Origin: Carboxylicivirga sediminis
Lineage (GTDB): Bacteria; Bacteroidota; Bacteroidia; Bacteroidales; Marinilabiliaceae
DNA: 64,000 nt
Direction: 5' to 3'
Assembly (NCBI RefSeq): GCF_018156225.1
Contig: NZ_JAGTAR010000014.1
Location: 32,001-96,000, forward strand
The position numbers and the translations under genes are program-made. The stretch's first letter is position 1. Each line of letters starts with the position of its first letter. Shown here piece by piece: positions 9,395 through 18,150 of the stretch. Below the pieces are notes generated by a model. That model worked only from the letters and a program-made list of their open reading frames with translations, ran no database searches and was not told the DNA's origin.

Positions 9395-9850
9395 ATGCAA
9401 CAACTTAATCTTCCTCCGATACAACTCAAAACAAAGCCTGTTGGCAGCAAGTTTCAGGTATTTGATGAGGTGCGTAAGAAATATGTGGCATTAACGCCTG
9501 AGGAGTGGGTAAGGCAGCATTTTGTGCACTATCTGGTTAAGCAGTTGAACTATTCACCTGGTTTAATTGCAGTAGAAATGCCGGTAAAGGTCAATGGCTT
9601 GAGTCAGCGAGCTGATATAGTTCTATATAATAAAAAAGGGCAGGCGGTGATAATTGTGGAGTGTAAGGCGCCTGAGGTGCCGGTTACAAAGCAGGTGTTT
9701 AACCAGGCCGCCCGTTATAATACACGCCTAAATGTTGATTATCTGATTGTAACTAATGGTATGCAGCACTATTGCGCGCGGCTACTTAACGAAGAAGGCC
9801 ATTATGAGTTACTTAAATCAATACCCGAGGCCACTGAGGTGTATAAATAA
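9395..9850 (+). CDS. Stand-alone HsdR N-terminal-like nuclease-fold protein
   Basis: 151-residue protein matching only the type I restriction R-subunit N-terminal domain (HSDR_N_2), a PD-(D/E)xK-type fold. The likely active-site pattern is RADIVLYNK...AVIIVECKAP (Asp, then Glu-Cys-Lys). There are no helicase motifs and no hsdM or hsdS neighbours, so it is not a working restriction subunit. The same small protein commonly sits divergently beside holA in Bacteroidota. Its function is unknown; DNA cleavage or processing is inference. It ends one base before the stop of the convergent acetyltransferase gene. Confidence 0.85.
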   Translation: MQQLNLPPIQLKTKPVGSKFQVFDEVRKKYVALTPEEWVRQHFVHYLVKQLNYSPGLIAVEMPVKVNGLSQRADIVLYNKKGQAVIIVECKAPEVPVTKQVFNQAARYNTRLNVDYLIVTNGMQHYCARLLNEEGHYELLKSIPEATEVYK

Positions 9851-9851
9851 C

Positions 9852-10364
9852 TTAACGTAGCAGTTGATATAAGGCTTCGTCTACAAATCCGTCTTTTGTT
9901 TTTCGCCATTTCTTTTTAATGCCAACCAGCATAAAACCGGCTTTTTTAAACAGGGCAATGCTGCCTGTGTTGTGAACAGAAATGTTGGCATAAAGCTGGT
10001 TAAGTCCCAGATTATTGAAGCAGTATTCAGTAAACATTATTAGTGATTCATAGGCAAATCCCTGTTGACGGTAATTTTGGTGAATGATTATGCCAATACC
10101 AGCCCGCTGATGAAAACCGTCAAAATCAAACAGGTCGATCATGCCAACCACTTTTTTTGATGGCTCCAGTTCAATGATTAACCGGAGTTGTTTAGTTTGA
10201 AATACATCAAGTTGTGCCTGTTCAATGAATTTTTGCAACTGGTACTTAGAAAAAGGGGTGAGCGTATTGCTCACCTCCCATATATCCATATTATTTTCCC
10301 ATTGGTAGAGCAGGTCGATATCATCAGGTTCAAGTGCTCTTAAAACCAACTCTTCTGTTTTCAT
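9852..10364 (-). CDS. GNAT-family N-acetyltransferase
   Basis: 170-residue acetyltransferase of the RimJ/SpeG-like branch. It begins with LRALEPDDIDLLYQWENN, typical of this branch, and carries the acetyl-CoA loop region GIGIIIHQNYRQQGFAYESL (about residues 90-110) and the ISVHNTGSIALFKKAGFMLVG ending. The substrate could be a polyamine, ribosomal protein N terminus or small metabolite; sequence alone does not decide. Its ATG overlaps the stop codon of the upstream PD40 gene by one base, suggesting translational coupling. Confidence 0.88.
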   Translation of the reverse strand: MKTEELVLRALEPDDIDLLYQWENNMDIWEVSNTLTPFSKYQLQKFIEQAQLDVFQTKQLRLIIELEPSKKVVGMIDLFDFDGFHQRAGIGIIIHQNYRQQGFAYESLIMFTEYCFNNLGLNQLYANISVHNTGSIALFKKAGFMLVGIKKKWRKTKDGFVDEALYQLLR

Positions 10365-12286
10365 TACTCTTTCGTCAATTGGTCGTATTGTTTGATATCT
10401 CTGATGAAACTATCACTCCACAGGCCTGTTTTCAGTACTTTATCCTTACCTTTTAGAGAGGCTTTATAGCCTTTGAAGGAGCCATATGCATAACGATAGA
10501 ATCCATCGGTACACTTGTATTCTTTAATCAAGTCTTGCTCCAGATCAACAAAAATATCATACGAAGCAATAGGTTTTTTGAGTGCAAGAATCTGCACTGT
10601 ATAGTACGGGATGCCATCACTCGTATCATAAGTGGTTTCTGTTGCATCATCAGCCAGTAGTTTTGTTTCTGTTACTTCAGGCTGAGGAATGGCCACCAGC
10701 ATCACATCATCAATGTCAAATGTTTGATTGGTACTTTTGTAAGTCATTTCCCGGGTAACATCAATGGTTTTCTCCTGACTTTCGAAACCGGTGCCTTTAT
10801 ATTCGATATTGTACTTACCTTCTGCTTCCAGTATTAGCACATATTTACCAGTTCCAGGGTGTGGTTTGTAAATACCAGCCGGCTCAGTTTCTCCTTGTTC
10901 TGTAACGGAGATTTGTACATTCTCAATAGGTGCTTCGTTGGTTGAGTTAACACAGCCTTTAATAACTACCAGGCGGTTGATTTCAGGCTCTTCGTATTCT
11001 ACAAGGTAAATGTCTGATCCTCCTAAATTATCATCGTATCTTGCCGATGCATAATAAGCAATATTGGGCGTGGCGGTTGGTACAAAAAAGAAATCATCAT
11101 CGGGAGTGTTAATCGGGTAGCCCATGTTAATGGCCGGTCCCCAGTTACCCTCGTCATCCATTACCGAATAGAAGATATCGAATTGCCCCATTGAGTTGTG
11201 GCCTTCGGAACTAAAATACATTACTTTGCCATTGGGGTGCAGTATGGGTGTTTCTTCATCGTATTGGGTATTGAAAGCCTTCATATTTTCAGCCTTGCCC
11301 CACTCACCATTAGGTAAACGGCGAACACGGTATATATCCAACCCGCCTAAACCATCCGGGCGGTTACTGGTAAAATACATAGTTTGCTTATCGGCTGATG
11401 TAGTAGCATGTGTTTCTTCAAATTTTGAGTTGATGGGCTCTTCCATCTTTACTGGTTCCCCCCAGTTTTCACCATCATACTGGCAAATGTAGAGGTTAGC
11501 TCCATCTACATCGTTACGGTACACAATCAGTTCAGTGCCTTCGGCCGACAAACTTACACCAGCTTCATGTCCTGAGCGCCTGAATAGTTCCTTTAATGAT
11601 TTGGCCTTGTCCCATTCTTCTTCCTCTTTGGTTGACGAATAAATGCGCTCGGCATATTGTCCATCAAATAGCAGTTCACTATAACTTGATGCTCTGCGTG
11701 AGGTAAAGAACAGCATACTCTGGTCAGCAGAAATTAACGGACTATGGTCGTCATATTTTGAATTGATATTAGGTCCCAGGTTCTTCACCTTAAGCTGAAC
11801 CGGCTCTTGCATCAGTTCAATGGCATTTTCACAGATTTCTATTTCACGCAAGGCCTCCTGTCTTAGTAACTCATCTTCGGCAGGTAATATACTAATGAGC
11901 TCTTCATACATACTGATGGCCTTTTCGTGCTCTAAAAGGTACTGATATGATTTACCAATGGATAGTTGGATGTCAACACCTACATCACCAATTTTTTCGT
12001 CTTCCTGAAGTAAACTGTATGCTTTCTGGAAGAAAACGATAGCCGTATCGGGGCCGTCAGAGGTGTTAAGGTAGCAGTTGCCAATGTTATAGAGTGCGGG
12101 TACATTATTCGGCTCATTTTCCAGGATATCGGAAAATAGTTTAATGGCTTCACCAAAATCTTTATCATCTGCTAATTTAACAGCCTGATTAAACTTTTTG
12201 TCATCAGTTTTTTTGTCAGATTGAGCCAGTGTTAGTTGGGCGATAAGAATAAAAAGGGCTACAAAGAGTGCATTTGGTCGTATCAT
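10364..12286 (-). CDS. Secreted TPR / PD40 beta-propeller protein
   Basis: 640-residue exported protein. The signal peptide is residues 1-21 (FVALFILIAQLTLAQ). TPR-like helices follow at about 30-160 (NNVPALYNIGNCYLN), then five or so PD40/WD40-like blades (170-440) with repeats such as DQSMLFFTSRR, DKQTMYFTSNRPDGLGGLDI and GKVMYFSSEGHNSMGQFDI. A carboxypeptidase-regulatory-like beta sandwich covers about 445-520, and a C-terminal stretch has YYTVQILALKKP. Many Bacteroidota relatives continue into an OmpA peptidoglycan-binding domain (PorE-like); none is seen here. Probably periplasmic or outer-membrane associated; function unknown. It is a paralogue of the next gene upstream. Confidence 0.85.
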   Translation of the reverse strand: MIRPNALFVALFILIAQLTLAQSDKKTDDKKFNQAVKLADDKDFGEAIKLFSDILENEPNNVPALYNIGNCYLNTSDGPDTAIVFFQKAYSLLQEDEKIGDVGVDIQLSIGKSYQYLLEHEKAISMYEELISILPAEDELLRQEALREIEICENAIELMQEPVQLKVKNLGPNINSKYDDHSPLISADQSMLFFTSRRASSYSELLFDGQYAERIYSSTKEEEEWDKAKSLKELFRRSGHEAGVSLSAEGTELIVYRNDVDGANLYICQYDGENWGEPVKMEEPINSKFEETHATTSADKQTMYFTSNRPDGLGGLDIYRVRRLPNGEWGKAENMKAFNTQYDEETPILHPNGKVMYFSSEGHNSMGQFDIFYSVMDDEGNWGPAINMGYPINTPDDDFFFVPTATPNIAYYASARYDDNLGGSDIYLVEYEEPEINRLVVIKGCVNSTNEAPIENVQISVTEQGETEPAGIYKPHPGTGKYVLILEAEGKYNIEYKGTGFESQEKTIDVTREMTYKSTNQTFDIDDVMLVAIPQPEVTETKLLADDATETTYDTSDGIPYYTVQILALKKPIASYDIFVDLEQDLIKEYKCTDGFYRYAYGSFKGYKASLKGKDKVLKTGLWSDSFIRDIKQYDQLTKE

Positions 12287-12425
12287 GCCTTCAGTACTTA
12301 ATGTTTGGTTTTAAATTGACTTTGCAAAATAACTAAAAATGTGCAGGTAATGTTTGATATACTTCTATTTTTTATGAATGAGCATTGATTTATGATAGAT
12401 CTTCTGATTAATTATTTGTAAACAA

Positions 12426-14012
12426 CTATTTCTTCAATACCATTGGTTCAAGATATGTTGCACCCGTTCGGGTTTTATAGTTGGTTCTGTAGGGTAACTT
12501 TAATTCCTTTGAGATGGTAATCATACCTGGTGTTTCAATGGTCATTATATACTCAATCCCTGTTGGTAAAATCATGGTATATTTCCCGGTGTTGGTTTGA
12601 GGTCTGAAAATGCCTTGTTCCTCATCGGATAATGCCTTGGTGACGGTAATGACAGATTCAGAGGAAGGTTGCCCGTTTTCAGTAAATAAATAGCCTGAAA
12701 CAACGGCAAGTGAGCGTTCATCTGTTTCGGGGAATTCTATAATGTATATGTCTGAACGACCATAACCTTCATTGCGCTCAGAGGCAAAATAGACGCGTTG
12801 TCCATCCAATGTTGGAATGTAAAACAAATCATCACCTGGTGTATTTATCGGATAACCAATATTAACAGCTTTACCCCAGTTACCACTGCTGTCTTTCTCC
12901 GATTTAAATATGTCATATCCACCCATTGAGGTATGGCCTTCAGAAGCAAAGAATAATGTTTGACCATCGTATGATAAGAAGGGGCTCTCTTCATTGAGTG
13001 GTGTGTTTACAGCTGAGCTCAGCAGACTTGCTTTCCCCCAGTCTCCAGTGGGTAATTTATGGGATATGTATATATCCTTGCCACCCAACCCGCCGGGCCT
13101 TGTACTGGTAAAAACAATGCTATTGCCGTCAAGGGAGAGACTGGCGTGCGACTCTTCGTAGGCAGAATTAATAGGCTTAGGAAGCTTTTGAGGTTCCGAC
13201 CATTTGTTGTTGGATTGCTGGGAAATGTATAGGTTTCCATTCCCTTCGTTTCTGTAAATAATTAAAGACTGACCATCGGAGCTTAAACTGCAGGTGGCAT
13301 CATATTTATTGGTATTGATACTGATGCCGGCATTCACCGAAGGGAGCCATTGTCCATCGCGCCATTTGGTTGAGTAAATGTCTTCAGGGAAAAGTGCTTC
13401 ATCCTTTATCTTTTTGCTCAACCCTTTTCTGTTGGAGGTAAACATTAATAGATTTTCATCGCCGGAAATGATAGGACTGTGCTCGTCATACTCAGTATTA
13501 ATAGCCTGACCAAGGTTGGTGATGCGAAACTCAACCGGTTGTTTTTCGAGCTCAATAGCATTTTTGCAAAAGTTAATTTGCTGCTTCAACTGCGCATGTA
13601 TATTGGAGCGGTTAACGGGAACGCTATCTTGTAATATTTCGAATAGTGCCAGAGCCTCTTTGAATTTGTAGGTAAGATGATAGGCTTGTCCGAGATGATA
13701 GTTGGCCTTAAGCGCATTGTCATTTTTATTTGAGTATATGCCGTAATGTGCTTTAGCCAGCTGCAAGGGATGTATAGCTTCTTTAATTCTTCCATCAATA
13801 TTAAGCAGGCAGATGCCATTAATCAAATAGAGATAGGGATTATCAGGATGCTTTTTTTGTAATTGTTTGATTTGAGCGGCTGCTTTTTCGTAGTTATCAA
13901 CTTGCATGAGGTTTTCTATCGGCACCAGGTCTTTCTTGCGTGGTTTCTTATCAGATGCTATCGCAGGAACCACAATGGCACAAAGTATGATAATTAAGAA
14001 GTTCTTTATCAT
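12426..14012 (-). CDS. Secreted TPR / PD40 beta-propeller protein (paralogue)
   Basis: 528 residues from the ATG at 14012, which gives a clean signal peptide (FLIIILCAIVVPAIA); a longer frame starting at 14078 adds 22 residues with no signal logic. The TPR-like N region (YLINGICLLNIDG) is followed by PD40 blades (NLLMFTSNRKG, SIVFTSTRPGGLGGKDI, QTLFFASEGHTSMGGYDI) and a C-terminal beta-sandwich domain. It has the same order as its downstream neighbour but lacks that protein's last 100 residues. Likely a tandem duplication. Role unknown; envelope-associated by analogy. Confidence 0.84.
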   Translation of the reverse strand: MIKNFLIIILCAIVVPAIASDKKPRKKDLVPIENLMQVDNYEKAAAQIKQLQKKHPDNPYLYLINGICLLNIDGRIKEAIHPLQLAKAHYGIYSNKNDNALKANYHLGQAYHLTYKFKEALALFEILQDSVPVNRSNIHAQLKQQINFCKNAIELEKQPVEFRITNLGQAINTEYDEHSPIISGDENLLMFTSNRKGLSKKIKDEALFPEDIYSTKWRDGQWLPSVNAGISINTNKYDATCSLSSDGQSLIIYRNEGNGNLYISQQSNNKWSEPQKLPKPINSAYEESHASLSLDGNSIVFTSTRPGGLGGKDIYISHKLPTGDWGKASLLSSAVNTPLNEESPFLSYDGQTLFFASEGHTSMGGYDIFKSEKDSSGNWGKAVNIGYPINTPGDDLFYIPTLDGQRVYFASERNEGYGRSDIYIIEFPETDERSLAVVSGYLFTENGQPSSESVITVTKALSDEEQGIFRPQTNTGKYTMILPTGIEYIMTIETPGMITISKELKLPYRTNYKTRTGATYLEPMVLKK

Positions 14013-14124
14013 GATGAGGTTATTTGTCAGTGACTCAATAATGAGAATAAAATTGCAAAAATCATTAATGATAGGCAAGGATAAGAACCCTAATAGTAGC
14101 TTCTTTTTGGCTAGATGTAAATAA

Positions 14125-15294
14125 TTAAAGGTGAATCACCTGTCCTTTTCCATCAGACTGTGTGCATATAATCAGGCTTTTTTGATCATAAGTTAGAAAA
14201 GCATAATTGCCTGGTTGCTTTTCAATCATTTCAATTGCTGCTTTATATGAGGTATGAGCAAAGTCGAAAATGGTCAATTGGTTATCGGCAGACTTACTAA
14301 TGCCTGATATTGAAATTTTAACTATAGTACCGAGCGCATTATTGATTGACTGTTGCAACCCTTTATTGTCTGACAATAGAATACTTTTCTGAAAGTAAGA
14401 ATGCTTACTTCTTTGGTGGTTACAGTGTGTAAGCAAGTTTGATGCTATGTGTAGATTGGTTGCCAGCTTAATACCACTCCATATGAGTGAATTAGTTAGC
14501 CACCATTTGTTAGAGTAGATATGCTGTTTGTAAAAAAGCCACATGGCATTATAGAAGTGTCCGATGATTGTTCTGTTTAAAATAGTACTTTGCCCTTTGA
14601 AATGGATGATGGTTGTGTTTGGGAAATAAATGTTACTGCCATGTGCCTGTTTTAATCGCCATGATAAGTCAATATCCTCACCATACATAAAGTACGATTC
14701 ATCCAATTGAGTGAACTTGCTTTTATTGTCGCGTGGTATGGTTAAAAAAGCACCTGATAAAACATCTACTGAATGAATGTCATTTTGGTTGAGGTGACCC
14801 ACGTAATAATTTGCAAATAGTTTAGATTGTGGAAAAAGTTTGTGGAGACCAGCTAGTTTAAAAAAGGATGTTTTAACATCAGGGAATCCTCTCTTGGATT
14901 CTTTGAGGTAGTGTCCATTGCCGTCGATCATTTTGACACCCAGTCCACCCGTATTTGGATTATTTTTATAATACTTCAATACCTGACTAAACGAATCTTC
15001 AGCTACAATAGTGTCAGGATTAAGCAGTATGGCTAAATGCCCCCTAGCTGCTCTAAGACCAAGGTTGTTGGCTTTGGCAAACCCGAGGTTCTCAGAATTG
15101 GGTAAAATTTCTACAAAAGGATATTGTTTCCGAATTGTTGCCTGCAGTAATTGGCTATTTGAGTTATCGATCAGTAATACTTCAGCATTAATGTTGCATA
15201 TGGCTTTCGAAACTGCATCAAGTGTTAGCTTCAGAAAATCAATAGCATTATAGCCAACAATTATTATTGATAACTCTATATTTGAATCATTCAT
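14125..15294 (-). CDS. Family 2 glycosyltransferase with C-terminal extension
   Basis: GT-A fold transferase, rhamnosyltransferase-like. Motifs are LSIIIVGYNAIDFLKLTLDA at the N terminus, LLIDNSNSQ, NLGFAKANNLGL, the DxD-like metal site in ILLNPDTIV, and the acceptor/base region DESYFMYGEDIDLSWRLK (about residues 185-200). After the catalytic domain and an amphipathic stretch (HFYNAMWLFYKQHIYSNKWW) there is an unassigned tail of about 100 residues. The ATG at 15294 is preferred over an in-frame GTG four codons upstream. Sugar and acceptor are unknown; no polysaccharide cluster surrounds it. Confidence 0.87.
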   Translation of the reverse strand: MNDSNIELSIIIVGYNAIDFLKLTLDAVSKAICNINAEVLLIDNSNSQLLQATIRKQYPFVEILPNSENLGFAKANNLGLRAARGHLAILLNPDTIVAEDSFSQVLKYYKNNPNTGGLGVKMIDGNGHYLKESKRGFPDVKTSFFKLAGLHKLFPQSKLFANYYVGHLNQNDIHSVDVLSGAFLTIPRDNKSKFTQLDESYFMYGEDIDLSWRLKQAHGSNIYFPNTTIIHFKGQSTILNRTIIGHFYNAMWLFYKQHIYSNKWWLTNSLIWSGIKLATNLHIASNLLTHCNHQRSKHSYFQKSILLSDNKGLQQSINNALGTIVKISISGISKSADNQLTIFDFAHTSYKAAIEMIEKQPGNYAFLTYDQKSLIICTQSDGKGQVIHL

Positions 15295-15342
15295 AATGTA
15301 TCTCACTCAGTACTTATGAACGCGAATATCAGATAAATGTTA

Positions 15343-15774
15343 TTATCTGCAGAAAATTGCCTGCAAAAAGCCACAAAGTGTTCGTTTCTTTGCTTTCAAA
15401 TACCTTTGCTGATAATCAGACTTCTCTTTATCGGAAGCGTCCTTATTGATCCAGTGCCAAATCTCTCCCCAACCCATAAAACCGCCCACATTTCGGTCGT
15501 CAATAAACAGGTCGGCGTTAACCTTACGGCTGATGCCATCTGTATATTCTTCTTCGGGATGCATGCGATTAATAGCGTAAAATTCGATGCCATTTTTACG
15601 GCAATATTCAACGGCTTCATCCAGTTCTTTGCCGGTTCTGATGGTCCATAATATCAATAGGTGGCCTTTATCCTGCAGTGATTTTAATGTTTCAAAAGCA
15701 AATATCCGCTCTTTGCCAATGGCAGGGTATTTATGTTCTACAATGGTTCCGTCAAAATCAACAGCTATCAACAT
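15343..15774 (-). CDS. BT0820-type HAD phosphatase
   Basis: 143-residue HAD-fold protein with the nucleophile motif AVDFDGTIVEHKYP at the N terminus, the lysine/threonine region LILWTIRTGKELDEA, and FIDDRNVGGFMGWGEIWHW near the C terminus, as in the small Bacteroidota BT0820 family. No large cap domain. The substrate is not established. The C-terminal about 25 residues (YLKAKKRTLCGFLQAIFCR) are poorly typical. Twelve bases separate it from the upstream membrane-protein gene, so it is likely in that operon. Confidence 0.84.
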   Translation of the reverse strand: MLIAVDFDGTIVEHKYPAIGKERIFAFETLKSLQDKGHLLILWTIRTGKELDEAVEYCRKNGIEFYAINRMHPEEEYTDGISRKVNADLFIDDRNVGGFMGWGEIWHWINKDASDKEKSDYQQRYLKAKKRTLCGFLQAIFCR

Positions 15775-15786
15775 ACTAATAGAGGA

Positions 15787-16239
15787 TTAAAGTTCGTTAG
15801 GATCAATAGTTAATTCTTCTAATATACTTGTTTTTCGGGGGTAATTAAGCAATAAAAACAGGTATACAAGACCGAAGATCATCAGTTGATTAAGGCTGCC
15901 TGTCATCAGGTAGCCAAGTAAGCTTAGCAATGAAATGCCTTCTAGCGTCATAATTTTAATGAAATAGGCCATGCGGTACTGTTGTAGTTTTGCTTCTGCA
16001 CCCAAGTCGGGATTAATGTGTTTTACTTTTCGGTTGTGAAACATGTAACTGGCTGGTATACCTGCAAGTGCTAAAATGATAATCAATGATTTGAGGTTGC
16101 TTTCTGCAGCCAGATCCATCGGGTACACGCGTCCGTTTATAGTGATAAAAACAAATGCCAGGGCCGCGAAAACTGCCAGCAGAATACTTACAATAAAGTA
16201 AATGAGTCGGATTTGTTTTATAGTTTTCTGAGAGCTCAT
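15787..16239 (-). CDS. Small four-helix membrane protein, unknown
   Basis: 150 residues, not recognised. Hydrophobic segments at about 11-31, 47-64, 90-110 and 112-130 predict three to four membrane helices; a soluble loop with NRKVKHINPDLGAEAKLQQY lies between. The acidic C terminus is ILEELTIDPNEL. The ATG at 16239 leaves one base after the recR stop codon; a start six codons upstream would overlap recR. Its close coupling to recR suggests co-transcription, not shared function. Confidence 0.78.
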   Translation of the reverse strand: MSSQKTIKQIRLIYFIVSILLAVFAALAFVFITINGRVYPMDLAAESNLKSLIIILALAGIPASYMFHNRKVKHINPDLGAEAKLQQYRMAYFIKIMTLEGISLLSLLGYLMTGSLNQLMIFGLVYLFLLLNYPRKTSILEELTIDPNEL

Positions 16240-16240
16240 A

Positions 16241-16861
16241 TTAAATTGTCTTTTCAAAGGGTAAACGATTAATTAGTGAACGACCAAGCGTTACTTCATC
16301 GGTATATTCCAATTCATCACCAATTGATACGCCGCGGGCAATGGTGGTGGTGGTGATATTATACTTGTCAAACTTTTTATAAAGATAGAAGTTGGTTGTG
16401 TCGCCTTCCATAGTTGTACTCAGGGCAAAAATAACTTCTTTGATCGAACCGTTTTTTATCTTTTCTTCCAGCGGTGCAATGGTGAGGTCATCGGGTCCAA
16501 TACCATCCATAGGTGAAATAACGCCGCCTAAAACGTGGTATACACCTGAAAATTGTTGCGTGCTTTCAATGGCCATCACATCCCTGATGCTTTCAACTAC
16601 GCATATTGTACTGTGATCGCGGTTCATATCGGCACATATGTTGCAGGTTTCACTGTCGGAAATGTTGTGGCAGCTCTTACAGTACATGATTTCCTGACGC
16701 ATGTGATGAACGGTATCAGCAAATTTATATACTTGCTCCTTTTCTTGTTTAAGCAGGTGCAGTACCAGTCTCAATGCTGTTTTTCGTCCGATGCCAGGTA
16801 GTTTGGCAAATTCATTAACAGCATTTTCAAGTAATTTGGATGGATATGATGATGGTGACAT
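16241..16861 (-). CDS. recR: Recombination mediator RecR
   Basis: Acts with RecF/RecO to load RecA on gapped DNA. 206 residues, the normal length. In order: helix-hairpin-helix ([17 protein letters not shown], about 20-36), the zinc finger CKSC...CNIC (about 58-75), and the Toprim domain with [14 protein letters not shown] and [18 protein letters not shown]. The C-terminal Walker-like [20 protein letters not shown] is intact. First gene of a likely operon with the membrane protein and HAD phosphatase. Confidence 0.96.
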   Translation of the reverse strand: MSPSSYPSKLLENAVNEFAKLPGIGRKTALRLVLHLLKQEKEQVYKFADTVHHMRQEIMYCKSCHNISDSETCNICADMNRDHSTICVVESIRDVMAIESTQQFSGVYHVLGGVISPMDGIGPDDLTIAPLEEKIKNGSIKEVIFALSTTMEGDTTNFYLYKKFDKYNITTTTIARGVSIGDELEYTDEVTLGRSLINRLPFEKTI

Positions 16862-16923
16862 TGAATTTTATATTGGGCCATAAAGATAGTAAAGATTGTA
16901 TCTTGCAACAGGCTTTTGTGGCA

Positions 16924-17547
16924 TTATATTATGCCGCTGTCAATGAGCAAAATGATGTGTTCAATCATTTTATCTTCGCTTTCGGCATGGTATTCCGATT
17001 TAAGATTGGAACCAAACAAGCGTGCTATTCCTTGCCAAAAGAATGCAGATACACCACCTTTAAACTGCTTGATTAAGTCATAGGTGGTGTTGCCTGTTTC
17101 GCGGTTGATGAGTTTAATAAGCAGCCGGCCTTGCGAAAAGGTTAATTTCCGGAGTGGTGCTTCGAATTCATCAAATAACTCCTTTTCGGCTTTTTTGAGG
17201 TATGTTTTCTTCTCCTTCTCATTGGTAAGCAGGGCTAAATCGGCATTGATGGTGTTTACTTTTTCTCCAGCGCTACGTGCATATGGAAGAACTTTTTTTA
17301 CATTTCTTACCAGCTTTCCATAATGGCGCTTGGCTCGTTTATTTTTAAAGACATACGGTGGTATCACCGGCACTTCTTTGAGGTTGACATGCGGTATGGT
17401 GTCGTGATTCACAATTCGGTGTTGCAGTATCAGGTTGATGGAATCGGCTAATTCCTGACTTTCAATACTGGAATTGGTTAGTGAGTATACCAGCAATGCC
17501 GTTATTAATGCGCTTCTTTTCAATATGTTTTTACAGGTGTTTAGCAT
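16924..17547 (-). CDS. DUF4294 domain protein, secreted
   Basis: 207 residues from the ATG at 17547. The N terminus is hydrophobic (ALITALLVYSLTNSS), consistent with a signal peptide. The remainder matches the Bacteroidota DUF4294 family, with VPVIPPYVFKNKRAKRHYGKL, VLPYARSAGEKVN and LIKLINRETGNTTYDLIKQFKGG. Lys/Glu-rich and helical. Function unknown. It lies 62 bases upstream of recR on the same strand. Upstream, 17548-17741 is the divergent region shared with the small secreted protein. Confidence 0.84.
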   Translation of the reverse strand: MLNTCKNILKRSALITALLVYSLTNSSIESQELADSINLILQHRIVNHDTIPHVNLKEVPVIPPYVFKNKRAKRHYGKLVRNVKKVLPYARSAGEKVNTINADLALLTNEKEKKTYLKKAEKELFDEFEAPLRKLTFSQGRLLIKLINRETGNTTYDLIKQFKGGVSAFFWQGIARLFGSNLKSEYHAESEDKMIEHIILLIDSGII

Positions 17548-17716
17548 ACTACAAAAATAGAACCGGAACCACTTATGTTGCAAATGTTTTAATGGTGGCT
17601 TTTCAAAGGCAATGGATCCGTTTTCAATATATCAACATATGACTTGTTGTATGTGTTTGAAGTGAGCTCACCATATTTTTAGTTTTTTTTAAGAATCAAG
17701 CCAGCAAATTTTATAC

Positions 17717-17724
17717 TACATTTG
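17717..17724 (+). promoter_or_regulatory. Candidate -7 element
   Basis: TACATTTG fits the Bacteroidota TAnnTTTG element 18 bases before the ATG of the 109-residue secreted protein. I see no clear TTTG at the expected -33 position, so this is tentative. Confidence 0.35.
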
Positions 17725-17741
17725 CCGCCTTAAATAATCGC

Positions 17742-18071
17742 ATGAGTCAAATCTGGTACATATCGGTGATGATTACAATGGTCATCTTTAATTCTGCAAA
17801 AGTAACTTTTGCATATGACTATGTATGCGATAAAAACTACCAGGTTGAGTCAGATAATGCCTATCATTCAAGTAATTTACAACAGGTTCTCCTTAGCGAA
17901 AATAATTTTGAAACTGGGGAGGAAGAAGCCGATGCATTAACGCATATTATTTTTGTTGGTGAGCAAGAACAAACTACCGTTTATCCGCATAGTGGCACTC
18001 TAACGCACCTGTTTCATAGTTTTTGCTTCTTTATTCTTTTTGAATCAGACACATCTCCACCATTAGCCTAA
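17742..18071 (+). CDS. Small secreted protein of unknown function upstream of NhaD
   Basis: 109 residues, not recognised. The N terminus (MSQIWYISVMITMVIFNSAKVTFA) reads as a signal peptide cleaved after about residue 24. The mature part is acidic in the middle (ENNFETGEEEADAL) and ends with a His/Phe-rich hydrophobic patch (THLFHSFCFFILFE). It lies 79 bases ahead of nhaD on the same strand, so may be co-transcribed. It could be an accessory or sensor peptide for the antiporter, or a chance frame; the candidate -7 element and the signal-like start favour a gene. Confidence 0.6.
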   Translation: MSQIWYISVMITMVIFNSAKVTFAYDYVCDKNYQVESDNAYHSSNLQQVLLSENNFETGEEEADALTHIIFVGEQEQTTVYPHSGTLTHLFHSFCFFILFESDTSPPLA

Positions 18072-18150
18072 TAAGCCTTATCGGGGCTATCTTCTTTTAG
18101 CTAATTTATTATTATAACTAGAGGTTTTTTCCTTTTAGCAAAACTATCAT

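Noticed and set aside
9395-9850. Type I restriction-modification system
   Set aside because: Only an N-terminal-like R domain is present; no helicase, methylase or specificity gene is nearby.
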